64,000 nt of DNA from DSWT01 sp035373625 (lineage in GTDB: Bacteria; Chloroflexota; Anaerolineae; B4-G1; SLSP01): NCBI GenBank assembly GCA_035373625.1, contig DAOSNS010000026.1:6787-70786 (forward strand), read 5' to 3'. The translations under genes were made by a program, and so were the position numbers. Shown here in pieces: positions 49,598 through 58,628 of this stretch. The notes under the pieces were generated by a model. The model saw only the letters and a program-made list of their open reading frames with translations, was not told where the DNA came from and did not search any database. The first letter of the stretch is position 1, and each line of letters starts with the position of its first letter.

Positions 49598-50368
49598 CTC
49601 ATCCAAAGTCTGGTCAATCCACGTCTGTGTGTCGCCGGAGATCGCGCCTGCCTCCCACCATCCCAGAAATTCGACGTTGCCGGCCGGCCCAAGCAGTGGG
49701 GAAACCATCAGCCCACGCAAGCCCAGCCCCAGAGCCGCCATGTCCGCCGTCACCGTCTCCAGCACACGCCGATGAACCGCCGGGTCGCGCACCACACCGC
49801 CCTTGCCGACATCCGCGCGTCCGGCCTCGAACTGCGGCTTGATGAGCGAAATGACCGCACCGTCAGGCTTGAGCCAGCGCACGGCCGTCGCATAGATCAG
49901 TCGCAGTGAGATGAACGACACATCCGATACGATCAGGTCAACGGGTTCCGGCAATGCCGTCAGATAGCGCGCATTGATCCGCTCCAGCACGACCACCCGC
50001 GCATCCTGACGCAGCTCCCATGCCAGTTGCCCGTATCCCACATCTATCGCATAGACTTTCGCCGCGCCGTGTTGCAACAGGCAATCCGTGAAGCCGCCCG
50101 TCGAAGCGCCGATGTCCGCAGCCACTTTCCCGCTGACCGTCACCGGAAAACGCGCTAACGCGGCTGCCAGTTTTTCACCTCCCCGGCTCACAAAGCGGGG
50201 GCGGGATTTCAACCTCAGGTCGGCATCCACCGGCACACTCACGCCGGGCTTGTCGGCCAACTGCCCTTCCACCAGCACCTCGCCGGCATGGATGAGTCGC
50301 TGCGCCAGTGAACGACTTTCCGCCAGGCCACGCTCCACCAGCAAAACATCGAGACGCTGTTTTTCCAT
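49577..50368 (-). CDS. tlyA: TlyA family rRNA 2'-O-methyltransferase
   Basis: 263 residues. N-terminal S4 RNA-binding domain ('RLDVLLVERGLAESRSLAQRLI' region) and FtsJ-like methyltransferase domain with AdoMet motif 'DIGASTGGFTDCLLQHGA' and 'DLIVSDVSFISLR'. TlyA methylates 16S and/or 23S rRNA cytidines; older name hemolysin A. The C-terminal codons lie in an AACGTT repeat. Confidence 0.9.
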   Translation of the reverse strand: MEKQRLDVLLVERGLAESRSLAQRLIHAGEVLVEGQLADKPGVSVPVDADLRLKSRPRFVSRGGEKLAAALARFPVTVSGKVAADIGASTGGFTDCLLQHGAAKVYAIDVGYGQLAWELRQDARVVVLERINARYLTALPEPVDLIVSDVSFISLRLIYATAVRWLKPDGAVISLIKPQFEAGRADVGKGGVVRDPAVHRRVLETVTADMAALGLGLRGLMVSPLLGPAGNVEFLGWWEAGAISGDTQTWIDQTLDEVRTFKR

Positions 50369-50538
50369 TGCCTTGAAGGATACCTGAATTTGCCCTAATC
50401 GTCAAATGTGCAGACGATCCGGCTGCGTTTCAGAACGGGCGTGACTTTTACCGCCGAGAGCGCAGAGTCCGCAGCCTTACCTGGAGTCCCCGGTGTCCTT
50501 TGGGGTTGGTAGACCCTTTTCAGGAGAGTCATAGATTC
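50369..50538. other. 170-base gap with a GA-rich word repeat
   Basis: No gene seen. At 50450-50474 is ACCGCCGAGAGCGCAGAG followed by TCCGCAG, of the 'ccgcagagcgcagag' repeat type found in many bacterial intergenic regions. Confidence 0.4.
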
Positions 50539-51492
50539 CTATTCAGGGAGCGGGTTCAAGGACGCCAGGAGATGGGCCAGATCCTCCGGCAACGGCGCAG
50601 AGAAGGTCATTTTCTCGCCGGTCGTCGGGTGCACCAGCGTCAAAGCGCGCGCATGGAGGAACTGACGTGGCGCAGGCAGGGGAGGATGCGCCGGGCCATA
50701 GACGGTATCCCCGACCAGTGGATAGCCGAGCCAGGCAAAATGAACGCGAATCTGATGGGTGCGTCCGGTCAACAACAGCACATCCAGCAACGTGTAGACG
50801 CGATTTTGGGCATCGTGATAGCGGCCGCACACCCGCCAGCGGGTGCGCGCCGGCTTGCCATCGGCAACGACATCCATACGCTGACGGTGAACGCGGTGGC
50901 GTCCGATGGGGGCCTCGATCACCCCTTCGGCCTGCGCGATGTTGCCGATCACCAGGGCAGTGTAGACTTTGTGCACCTCACGCGCTTTGAACTGCCGCTG
51001 CAACGCCTGTATGGCGCGGTCGTGCTTGGCGACGACCAATACGCCGGATGTGTCTTTGTCCAACCGGTGAACAATGCCGGGACGTAGCTCGCCGCCGACT
51101 CCCTGCAAATCGGTGCAATGGGCCAGCAAAGCGTTGACCAGCGTGCCGGAGAAGTTACCCGCGCCCGGATGGACCACCATCCCGGCGGCCTTGTTAATGA
51201 CCAGCATATCCGCATCCTCATAGAGGATGTCCAGAGGCAACACTTCCGGCGTCAGCGTTGCAGGTTCCGGTGGGGGGATATGCACCTCGATCACATCGCC
51301 GGCCCGCACTTTGTAAGCCGCGCGTGTCGGCGCACCGTTCACCAACACGTCACCCGCGTCAATCAAACGTTGAACTGCCGTGCGCGACAAAGTCGGCACC
51401 GCCTCGGCAATATAACTGTCAATGCGTCCGCCACCGGCTGTGACAATCAGCTTATAGTTTTCTTCTGACAAAATCGGTAGTCTAGTAGTCAT
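50539..51492 (-). CDS. RluA/RluD family pseudouridine synthase
   Basis: 317 residues from the ATG at 51492. S4 domain ('RIDSYIAEAVPTLSRTAVQRLI' region) then the synthase domain with catalytic Asp in 'HRLDKDTSGVLVVAK', plus 'GRTHQIRVH'. It isomerises uridines in rRNA or tRNA. The frame stays open upstream through the whole TAGTC array (L-P-T-T-R repeats), which I regard as spurious. The ATG itself lies in the first array unit and has no Shine-Dalgarno; a TTG in 'ILSEEN' just downstream is an alternative. Confidence 0.85.
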   Translation of the reverse strand: MTTRLPILSEENYKLIVTAGGGRIDSYIAEAVPTLSRTAVQRLIDAGDVLVNGAPTRAAYKVRAGDVIEVHIPPPEPATLTPEVLPLDILYEDADMLVINKAAGMVVHPGAGNFSGTLVNALLAHCTDLQGVGGELRPGIVHRLDKDTSGVLVVAKHDRAIQALQRQFKAREVHKVYTALVIGNIAQAEGVIEAPIGRHRVHRQRMDVVADGKPARTRWRVCGRYHDAQNRVYTLLDVLLLTGRTHQIRVHFAWLGYPLVGDTVYGPAHPPLPAPRQFLHARALTLVHPTTGEKMTFSAPLPEDLAHLLASLNPLPE

Positions 51493-51660
51493 TAGTCTAG
51501 TAGTCAGTAGTCTGGTAGTCGGTAGTCTGGTAGTCAGTAGTCTGGTAGTCATTAGTCTAGTAGTCGGTAGTCTGGTAGTCGGTAGTCTGGTAGTCAGTAG
51601 TCTGGTAGTCAGTAGTCTAGTGGTCGGTAGTCTAGTAGTCGGTAGTCTGGTAGTCGGTAG
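51478..51660. repeat. TAGTC 15-bp tandem array, twelve units
   Basis: Twelve head-to-tail 15-base units (51478-51657), consensus TAGTCTRGTAGTCRG, without spacers, then a partial unit. Variation is limited to R positions and the last two bases (CAT, CAG, CGG). Units ending CAT give an ATG on the minus strand; units with CTAG give a TAG. Confidence 0.92.
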
Positions 51661-52936
51661 TTTGATAGATGATCTCACCCCTTTTAACAACCAGAGCCAC
51701 AGGATTCACGCCGAAGCGATATCCCAGGTACCGATAGTCAGGGATGTCCAGGATTAACAAATCGCCCGCGTAGCCGGGCGTGAGGCTTCCCACCCGGTCG
51801 CCCAGGCCGACGGCAAACGCAGCGTTCAACGTCACCGCAACCAGCGCCTGTGCGGGTGTGATTCGCAGGTAACGGCACGCCAGCGCAATAACAAAGGGCA
51901 TGGACTCATTCCAGGCCGTGCCGGGGTTGCAATCGGTCGCCAGCGCCAATGCCGCGCCGGCCTCAAGCAGGGCGCGGGCGGGGGTGTAGTCGTGTTGCCC
52001 CAGGCCGAAAGGCGTGCACGGCAGTGAAACCGCCACCGTCTCCGATGCGCCGAGCATGGCGATGTCTTCCGGCGGCGTCGTGACCAGATGATCCGCCGAC
52101 GTCGCCCCCAACGCCACCGCCAGCCGTGCCCCACCGAGCGAAGCGAACTCATCCACGTGGATTTTGAGCGGGAACCCCAATGCCCGCGCCGCCTCAAGGA
52201 TGCGGCGGCTCTGTGCCAGGTCAAACGCGCCGTCTTCACAAAAAACATCGCAGAACGGCAATCGCGGCAGCCCCAATGTCCGTGATTTCTCCACCACGGC
52301 GGGCAGCATTTGGTGAACCACAACGTCCACGTAGGCGTCAGGATGCTGCCGATATTCGGCGGGGACGGCGTGCGCTCCCAAAAAGGTGGGAACCAGCGTT
52401 ACCGGATGCGCCCGGTCAAGGGCGACAATCGCCTCCAATTGCCGCAGTTCTGCCGCAGTTTCCAGGCCATAGCCCGTCTTCACTTCCACGGTCGTCGTGC
52501 CGTGAGCAAGCATGCGATCCAAACGCGGACGCATCGCCGCGACAAGCTCATCCACAGAGGCATCGCGCGTGGCCCGCACGGTGGACATAATTCCGCCGCC
52601 CGCCGCCATGATCTCCATATACGTCGCGCCGGCGATGCGCTGCTCGAATTCCGCCGCGCGGTCGCCCATCCACACCAGATGCGTGTGTGGATCCACGAAG
52701 CCGGGACATACGACTTTGCCGCGTGCGTCAATCTCACGGGCGGCGTTAAAATGTGGGCGCACCTCGCAGGTCGGCCCGACTTTGATCACGCGGCCCGCCG
52801 CAATGGCAACCGCGCCGTCCTCAATCATGCCCAGGTTTCCCAGAGACGTGCCACGCTGCGGCCCACCATCCTGAGGTGGAATGACACAAAGCTGATCGGC
52901 AGAATGAACTAACAGATCACATTTTTGCGCGCCCAT
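51632..52936 (-). CDS. hutI: imidazolonepropionase
   Basis: 434 residues. Hydrolyses imidazolone-5-propionate to formiminoglutamate in histidine degradation. Amidohydrolase metal ligands: 'FVDPHTHLVWMGDR', 'LGAHAVP', 'KIHVDEFASLGGA', 'ATDCNPGTAW'. The last ~14 residues ('YQTTDYQTTDY') are encoded by the TAGTC array, which also provides the TAG stop. No ribosome site is visible before the ATG. hutH, hutU and hutG are not in the window. Confidence 0.9.
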   Translation of the reverse strand: MGAQKCDLLVHSADQLCVIPPQDGGPQRGTSLGNLGMIEDGAVAIAAGRVIKVGPTCEVRPHFNAAREIDARGKVVCPGFVDPHTHLVWMGDRAAEFEQRIAGATYMEIMAAGGGIMSTVRATRDASVDELVAAMRPRLDRMLAHGTTTVEVKTGYGLETAAELRQLEAIVALDRAHPVTLVPTFLGAHAVPAEYRQHPDAYVDVVVHQMLPAVVEKSRTLGLPRLPFCDVFCEDGAFDLAQSRRILEAARALGFPLKIHVDEFASLGGARLAVALGATSADHLVTTPPEDIAMLGASETVAVSLPCTPFGLGQHDYTPARALLEAGAALALATDCNPGTAWNESMPFVIALACRYLRITPAQALVAVTLNAAFAVGLGDRVGSLTPGYAGDLLILDIPDYRYLGYRFGVNPVALVVKRGEIIYQTTDYQTTDY

Positions 52937-52962
52937 TTTCAAAATCCGTCAGAATAGATTAA

Positions 52963-52993
52963 GCAGAAAGGCCAGGATGACTTCACCCTGGCC
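52963..52993 (-). terminator. probable terminator of the transglycosylase gene
   Basis: Arms GGCCAGG (52970-52976) and CCTGGCC (52987-52993); on the minus strand followed by TTTCTGCTT. Confidence 0.6.
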
Positions 52994-53021
52994 AAAGCGA
53001 CGATGACCAAACGCCAACCCC

Positions 53022-54620
53022 CTACTCGCCGCTGTCCGGCGGTTTGATATACACCCCCACGCGCACCATCTCGTCTCCTGACATCACCAGAACCGTTCCG
53101 ACGATGTTGCCCGCACGATCCGGCGAACGGACTTCAAAGAGATGGCCTTCCAATGTAGGGCCACCCACTACATTCTCCTCCTCGTTCCAGGCGTAGGTGT
53201 ACACGCAATTGCCGCCATGTCCCCTGACATAAATGACCGCCATCCAGCCATCCACAGTATTCAGTTTGCGGATCGGCCAGGCCTCTGCCCACAAAGATTC
53301 ACCGGTACAGGCGACGGTCGGCGTTGCCGTCGGGGTTGGTGTGGCGGTCGTGGTCGGGGTCAGCGTAGGGAGCGGTGTCACCAGCGGCAGATCCTTCAGA
53401 GGACGCAGCACTTTGAGGTTGACGATTTGCGTCCACCCCAGCAAAGTCTTATCAAGGGTGCTGAGATACACCCACTCCGGCCTGTCGGGGTCATAACCGA
53501 GCAGACGTACCGGGGTGCCGGGTAGCAAAGTCGCCACAGGATCCCACCAGCGGGTTGCGCCCGGACGCAAGTCGGCGCCGTTCTCGAGCACCACGGCATC
53601 GGCGGTTTCGCCTGCACCCGGCGTCGCAGTCGGGAACAACGCAAAAGTCGGCGTCGGGGATGGCAAAACCGGCACCGAGGTCGGTGTGGTGGGGGGAACT
53701 CCCGTCGGCGTAGCGGAGGGGATGGGCAATAACGTGGATGTCGGCGCAACGAGGGGCACCGATGCAGTCATCGCGGTCGGCGTCGCGGTGAATGTCGGCA
53801 TAGGGGTAGCCGCCCCGGAAGTAGCCACACAACTATTCCACACATTCTGCGCGGCACTGTAAAGCCAGAGACCGACCTCATGATGAGCGCCCGTATCTTC
53901 AGCCTCAAAACGCGCCACAACCGCGGCCGGCGCCACATTGGGGATGAGTGCCGTCCCTTCGGGCACAACATTGGTTTGACCGAAAAAGTAAACGTCCTGA
54001 CGTGCGGAGTCGGCAATCCAGATCGGCCCACGAATTTGATAACTCTTGACGGCAAAGAATGCCACCCAACGCCCCGTGATCCCACAGCGCATCGCAACGG
54101 CGTTCGCATAATCGCGTAAAATGGTTGTGGCGAAATATCGCGGTTGGCGGGAATCTATCTTTTCCCATCCGGCATTATAGGCCGCGAGTGCGTTGAAAAT
54201 GTCGCCATTCCCCTGCTGGATGATGATGGAGAGGGTGCGCGTGCCCCAAAAGAGGTTGAGGCTGGGATCAAGGAGAGCCTCTTTTGAAGGGCGCCAGGAG
54301 AAGCCCTCCTCTTTGGGCATTACCTGCATCAATCCCACAGAGCCAACCGGACCGACCGCATCGGCCTCGCCACGCGACTCCATCCACACCAGAGACGCGA
54401 TCAGGTCGGGGTCCAGGCCGCGACGATTGGCTTCTTGCAAAATGAGGGTTTCCCAGCGCAGGATTCTGCGGCTCCAATAAGGTGACAGGGTGGACGTTCC
54501 AGAGGACTGCGTAGAGAGATCTGGGAAACGCGAAGCCCCTACATGTCCGGCGACCACTCCTGTCAGCAGCCCTATTACCACAAGCGCTGACATCGCTCTA
54601 TGGAAGGGTTTCGTTAACAC
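53022..54620 (-). CDS. secreted lytic transglycosylase (SLT) with SH3-like and Thr/Pro linkers
   Basis: 532 residues. N-terminal signal sequence (about 1-30), SLT domain (about 45-200) with catalytic Glu in 'WMESRGEADAVGPVGSVGLMQ' core (cited as WMESRGEA and GLMQVMP) and 'AAYNAG'. Then Pro/Thr-rich linker (about 268-340), an SH3-like segment ('LRPGATRWWDPVATLLPGTPV' core PGTPV), a second Thr/Pro linker and a C-terminal beta domain. It would cleave peptidoglycan glycan strands. GTG start with GGGAGAG upstream and a strong own promoter. Confidence 0.87.
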   Translation of the reverse strand: MLTKPFHRAMSALVVIGLLTGVVAGHVGASRFPDLSTQSSGTSTLSPYWSRRILRWETLILQEANRRGLDPDLIASLVWMESRGEADAVGPVGSVGLMQVMPKEEGFSWRPSKEALLDPSLNLFWGTRTLSIIIQQGNGDIFNALAAYNAGWEKIDSRQPRYFATTILRDYANAVAMRCGITGRWVAFFAVKSYQIRGPIWIADSARQDVYFFGQTNVVPEGTALIPNVAPAAVVARFEAEDTGAHHEVGLWLYSAAQNVWNSCVATSGAATPMPTFTATPTAMTASVPLVAPTSTLLPIPSATPTGVPPTTPTSVPVLPSPTPTFALFPTATPGAGETADAVVLENGADLRPGATRWWDPVATLLPGTPVRLLGYDPDRPEWVYLSTLDKTLLGWTQIVNLKVLRPLKDLPLVTPLPTLTPTTTATPTPTATPTVACTGESLWAEAWPIRKLNTVDGWMAVIYVRGHGGNCVYTYAWNEEENVVGGPTLEGHLFEVRSPDRAGNIVGTVLVMSGDEMVRVGVYIKPPDSGE

Positions 54621-54672
54621 ACACTCTCCCGTTGTTTAATGGCTTATCCCTTTGGAACAAATCTTATTCTTG

Positions 54673-54700
54673 ACTATAGAAGATTTCGAAGATTTGTCAA
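54673..54700 (-). promoter_or_regulatory. strong promoter of the transglycosylase gene
   Basis: Minus strand: perfect TTGACA (54700-54695), 16-base spacer containing the palindrome ATCTTCGAAAT, then TATAGT (54678-54673), about 53 bases before the GTG. Confidence 0.65.
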
Positions 54701-54704
54701 GCCT

Positions 54705-55943
54705 TCAATCGTCTGTGGCAACATCCTCATCCGCAAAGATGGTCTGCGCTTCTGCCAGATAAGGCGGCAATTCCTCATCCGTTTTGCCTTTGGATTGCAG
54801 GTAGCGTTCCAACAAGTGCATAGGGGTCAGCGCATCCGGCTCCAGACCACTGAGGCGGTCACGCGCAGCGCGGTCTACCTCGCGGTTGATCTGTGCAAAG
54901 AAAGCGTCCATCAGCAAAGGCATCAGGTCGGCGTCCCGCAGGTATGGCTCCTGTTCCGGCGACATCTGCACGCTCAACCGCACGACCGCTTCGGAGAGTG
55001 ACTGAGAGGCCAGCGCACGCTCGATGGTGCGCAGGGGATGAGGCTCCTGACGCACATCTACCCGGATGGTCACGAAGGGGCGCGCCGGCGTTTCGATGTA
55101 ACGCCACGCGGTCGCCCCACGCTGCACTTCGACCCAGCAGAAGCCCTTGGGCTGCTTCTCTTCACCGAAGTCCACCCGTTCCAGGCTGCCGGCGTACACA
55201 ACCGGCGGCGCGTTCGTCGGATTGAGATTTTGGTGTTGATGGATGTGTCCGAGTGCGACGTAGTCCCATGCTGCGTCGGTCAACGCCGAGAGGGGGATTG
55301 CCACATCGCGGCCCACCATGATATTGCGCTCCGATCCCCAATGGGCATTTTCGACCGAGAAATGCCCGGCCAGCACCGCCGGGATGTGAGAATCAAGCTG
55401 TGCCGCAAACTGCTGAATCAGGCGCACCACCACCTCGCTCACGGCGCGATCCAGGGCTTCCTGGTTCATTTGCCGGAACTGTTCACGGCTGAGCAGACGC
55501 TGGCGGACAGGGTAGGGGATCACCGCAAGCTGAAGAGGGCCACGGCGCGTGTCCACGCGCAACAGCTCAGGGCGCGCGGCAACGGTCACATAGGGAACGG
55601 CAAGGGTGGCAAAGATTTCAACGCTCGAGGCACGCTGTTCCATCACGGGGACATCGTGATTGCCCACCAGCAGCACGGTAGGAATCGCCGCCTGTGATAA
55701 ACGCCGAATACGCTGCGCAAACTCGCGTTGATGGGTAGGATTCGGACTGCGCGTGCGGAAGGCATCGCCGGCAAAAAGCACCAGATCGGCCTCATGCGTG
55801 ATGGCGTATTCAACGACCATATCCAGCCGCGCGAGGAAATCCTTCACGCGCTGGTTCAGGCCCGATTCCGGGTCCAACCGCCCGTAGTTTTCCATACCGA
55901 TGTGCAGATCGGCGAAGTGCAGAATACGTATAGGTTCAGTCAT
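54705..55943 (-). CDS. SbcD/Mre11-like DNA exonuclease (metallophosphoesterase)
   Basis: 412 residues from the ATG at 55943. Metallophosphoesterase motifs in order: 'HFADLHIGM', 'LFAGDAFRT', 'VGNHDVPV', 'LAGHFS', 'ALGHIHQH'. The C-terminal part matches the Mre11-type capping/coiled-coil-contact region in position only. SbcD normally works with the SMC-like ATPase SbcC; no sbcC is adjacent. Start overlaps the stop of the upstream membrane/WD40 gene (ATGACTGA). Confidence 0.85.
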   Translation of the reverse strand: MTEPIRILHFADLHIGMENYGRLDPESGLNQRVKDFLARLDMVVEYAITHEADLVLFAGDAFRTRSPNPTHQREFAQRIRRLSQAAIPTVLLVGNHDVPVMEQRASSVEIFATLAVPYVTVAARPELLRVDTRRGPLQLAVIPYPVRQRLLSREQFRQMNQEALDRAVSEVVVRLIQQFAAQLDSHIPAVLAGHFSVENAHWGSERNIMVGRDVAIPLSALTDAAWDYVALGHIHQHQNLNPTNAPPVVYAGSLERVDFGEEKQPKGFCWVEVQRGATAWRYIETPARPFVTIRVDVRQEPHPLRTIERALASQSLSEAVVRLSVQMSPEQEPYLRDADLMPLLMDAFFAQINREVDRAARDRLSGLEPDALTPMHLLERYLQSKGKTDEELPPYLAEAQTIFADEDVATDD

Positions 55944-57957
55944 CGAGAACACCCCAGAGGCAGATTTTGCCGTCAGCAGTGCCGATGAGGGCCGGGCCGG
56001 CGGCATCCAAATGAACGGTGGCGATGGTATCTGCGGAAACCGGTAAGTGATGGAAGGTCAGGTTCTCATCCGCAAACAGCAATTCCCCCGCCGTCGTACC
56101 ACCGAGGATGAAATCCTTCGTCCACGTCAATGCGGAAAGCGTGCCGGTCAATGTCGGTGTGCGCTGCCGCACGGCACTCCGCTGCGCGACATCCCACACA
56201 ATCCACTGTCCCGCCGCGTCCACCGAGAGTGCGCGATCGCCCTGTGGTGCAAAGGCCAGGAACCGCACTGCCGTCGTATGCCCTTCCAAGACGGCGATTT
56301 GCGCGCCGTTCACCATATCCCACAGAGATACGCGCCCATCGGCGGCCCCCGCTAATACGAGGGGCTGCGTCGGATGCGCGGCGAGTGCCGTCACCGGATT
56401 ATCATCGGCTTTGAGCAGCCACACGATCGCCCCGTTCGCCGGGTTGATGACCCACAAGTAGCCGTTCTCCAAGCCCAGCACGAGTTGCGTGCGCCCGACG
56501 GCGTAGGCCAACGTCTGAATCCGCGCAAAGGTCGAGACGCGGCTGCGCAACGTCCGTGACCACGACGGGAATGTATAAAGGTACAGGTTACGCTCACGGG
56601 CCACGGCGATCTCCGTCCCGTCATCCGCCAACGCGAACGCCGTGAAGGTCAGCGGATGCGTCACCTGGGGCAAGGGAGCGAGCGTCGGGTAGCGATAGCG
56701 CAGCGTGACATCGGCAGTCAGAGCCTGAATTTCATCACCGAGAAGGTTCAGCGCCAGGAGCGGCGCGCCTTCACCCTGGATGCAGCCGAGAAGTTGTGCG
56801 TCGGTCGTGAATGGTCCGGCCGGCGTCGGCACAGGCGTGCCGGGCGACACAGGCCAGTAGTACGGCGTCGGTGTCAGTGTCGGTGTGCTGGTGAAGGTGG
56901 GCCACGGCGTCGGCGTGGGTTCGATAGACGGCGGGGGAAGCACGGCCACAGGCGTCAAAAGCGACCCCGGAAGGAACTGTCCCCCACCCCACAGCGTCAG
57001 CAAAGCCAGCGCCACAACAATTCCTTTGCCGATCCAATGCTCAAAAGTCAACGCCAGCCAAAGCAATCCCAGGGACAGTGACACCGCACCGCCCATCACC
57101 CACAGCGGTCCCAGGATGCGCATCAACGCACGCCACAGCGGCGCGAACACCGCCAGGGTTCCCGCCGAAAACGGGATGCCGGTCAAGGCGCGAATATCCG
57201 GCGGCGCAATTCGATCCAACAACGCCAGCCCACCGATTCCGCCGACAAGCAGCCCGGCCGTGAGCAACGGCACGCTCATACACACCCAACGCTTGCGGTC
57301 GGACATCAACGCGGTAGCGACGAGGGCCAGCAGCAAAGCCAGAAACGGTGCGTACCACACCCAACGCAGCCAGCCCGGCGCACGCCACGCCGCAATGAAT
57401 CGCGCTTCGGTGACTTCGCTGATGGCGATGAAGTCATCGGTAAAATCGTTCCACCACGCTTGTTGCTGCTGCCCGACCCCGGCATGCGCGCCGGGATCCG
57501 CCGGCAGGCAAGCGGGTGGCGATGCTGTGTCACAGGAAGGCAAAGCCCGCCACAGGAACGCGCGGATGTTCTCGCCCCGATCGCCGGAGAGCCAATGCGC
57601 TACCTGCGGTGTTAGCCGTTCCGGCGATGCCGCCTCGCCAAGCGCCCACGCCGCCCACGATGGTCCCACGCGCACGCCCAGCGCCTCTACTTCTGAGGGC
57701 ACGAACACGTAGTCAAAAAACGCCCGCAACGTTTCGGGCGTGCGGGGGATCCACGCCGGCCACGCCGTTTCAGGGATCCGTCGCGGCAAGTCGTTTGCCA
57801 GCGCAATGCTCACCTGCCCGACAAAGTCACTCTCTCGCAGCCAACGTCGGTAGAAATCCGGCGTGAACAGGGCGTACCGCACACTCCACAAGGGGAGGGC
57901 AAGCACGCAGAGCAACGACGCCAGGATACTCAAGAAAAGAGCAATGCGCGTCTTCAA
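55936..57957 (-). CDS. multi-pass membrane protein with C-terminal WD40-like propeller
   Basis: 673 residues, TTG start with AGGAG ten bases before. N-terminal helix (5-25), an extracytoplasmic ~180-residue region, four or five more helices (about 205-350), then a Thr/Pro linker ('PTPTPWPTFTSTPTLTPTPY') and ~280 residues with WD-like repeats ('VTALAAHPTQPLVLAGAADG', 'VSLWDMVNGAQIAVLEGHTT', 'GQWIVWDVAQ', 'GKICLWGVLDD'). I do not recognise the N-terminal domain. Linker style suggests the propeller is outside. Between dcd and the sbcD-like gene, overlapping the latter. Confidence 0.7.
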   Translation of the reverse strand: MKTRIALFLSILASLLCVLALPLWSVRYALFTPDFYRRWLRESDFVGQVSIALANDLPRRIPETAWPAWIPRTPETLRAFFDYVFVPSEVEALGVRVGPSWAAWALGEAASPERLTPQVAHWLSGDRGENIRAFLWRALPSCDTASPPACLPADPGAHAGVGQQQQAWWNDFTDDFIAISEVTEARFIAAWRAPGWLRWVWYAPFLALLLALVATALMSDRKRWVCMSVPLLTAGLLVGGIGGLALLDRIAPPDIRALTGIPFSAGTLAVFAPLWRALMRILGPLWVMGGAVSLSLGLLWLALTFEHWIGKGIVVALALLTLWGGGQFLPGSLLTPVAVLPPPSIEPTPTPWPTFTSTPTLTPTPYYWPVSPGTPVPTPAGPFTTDAQLLGCIQGEGAPLLALNLLGDEIQALTADVTLRYRYPTLAPLPQVTHPLTFTAFALADDGTEIAVARERNLYLYTFPSWSRTLRSRVSTFARIQTLAYAVGRTQLVLGLENGYLWVINPANGAIVWLLKADDNPVTALAAHPTQPLVLAGAADGRVSLWDMVNGAQIAVLEGHTTAVRFLAFAPQGDRALSVDAAGQWIVWDVAQRSAVRQRTPTLTGTLSALTWTKDFILGGTTAGELLFADENLTFHHLPVSADTIATVHLDAAGPALIGTADGKICLWGVLDD

Positions 57958-57981
57958 TACTCTCTGCTCCTACTCGTCTCC

Positions 57982-58542
57982 TCACAACCTCGGCAACACC
58001 ACTCCGATCTGCCCCTGGTATTTGCCTTGTTTGTCGGCGTAGGAGACTTCACACGGCTCGTCACCCTCGAAGAACAGCACCTGCGCGATGCCCTCGTTGG
58101 CGTAGATTTTCGCCGGCAGCGGCGTTGTATTGCTGATCTCGATGGTGATGTAGCCATGCCAGCCCGGCTCCAGAGGTGTGAAATTCGTCACAATGCCACA
58201 GCGGGCATATGTAGATTTCCCCAAAACTGTGCCTAATACGTTTCGCGGCATGCGGATATATTCCAGACTGCGGGCCAGGGCGAAGGAATTGGGCGGAATG
58301 ATGCAGATGTCGCCCACGAAATCCACCATCGCGCGGATGTCAATGTTCTTGGGGTCTACAACCGCCAGGTCCCCCACCCCCGCCGTGAAAACTTTGAATT
58401 CATTGGCGACACGAATGTCATATCCATACGAGGACAGACCATAAGAGATTACGCCGTTGCGTTTTTGTCCGTCAAAGAACGGATCAATCATCTGCTGTTC
58501 CAATGCCATCTTGCGAATCCAGTGGTCGGGTTTGAGTCCCAT
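57982..58542 (-). CDS. dcd: dCTP deaminase
   Basis: 186 residues. Deaminates dCTP to dUTP (or dUMP in bifunctional forms) for thymidylate synthesis. Family motifs: 'SYGLSSYGYDIRVANEF', 'LGKSTYARCGI' and catalytic Glu in 'TPLEPGWHGYITIEISN'. GAGGAG before the ATG. Followed by the membrane/WD40 gene after 24 bases. Confidence 0.92.
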   Translation of the reverse strand: MGLKPDHWIRKMALEQQMIDPFFDGQKRNGVISYGLSSYGYDIRVANEFKVFTAGVGDLAVVDPKNIDIRAMVDFVGDICIIPPNSFALARSLEYIRMPRNVLGTVLGKSTYARCGIVTNFTPLEPGWHGYITIEISNTTPLPAKIYANEGIAQVLFFEGDEPCEVSYADKQGKYQGQIGVVLPRL

Positions 58543-58559
58543 AGCAACTCCTCAAAGAA

Positions 58560-58623
58560 GTAAAAGATAGGCAGTAGACGGCGGACAGTAAGATGAGAGA
58601 ACCTCTCCCTGTCTGCCGTCTAC
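58560..58623 (-). terminator. probable terminator after argS
   Basis: Arms 58574-58588 (GTAGACGGCGGACAG) and 58609-58623 (reverse complement GTAGACGGCAGACAG; 14 of 15 pair) with a 20-base loop; on the minus strand followed by ATCTTTTACTT. Its word-like composition also resembles the other repeat families. Confidence 0.55.
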
Positions 58624-58628
58624 CGGAA

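Noticed and set aside
51478..51657. CRISPR array
   Set aside because: Units are contiguous 15-bp copies with no spacers and no cas genes.
51493..51690. N-terminal extension of the pseudouridine synthase with L-P-T-T-R repeats
   Set aside because: Encoded entirely by the non-coding TAGTC array, begins at a TTG inside hutI without a ribosome site, and precedes the normal family start.
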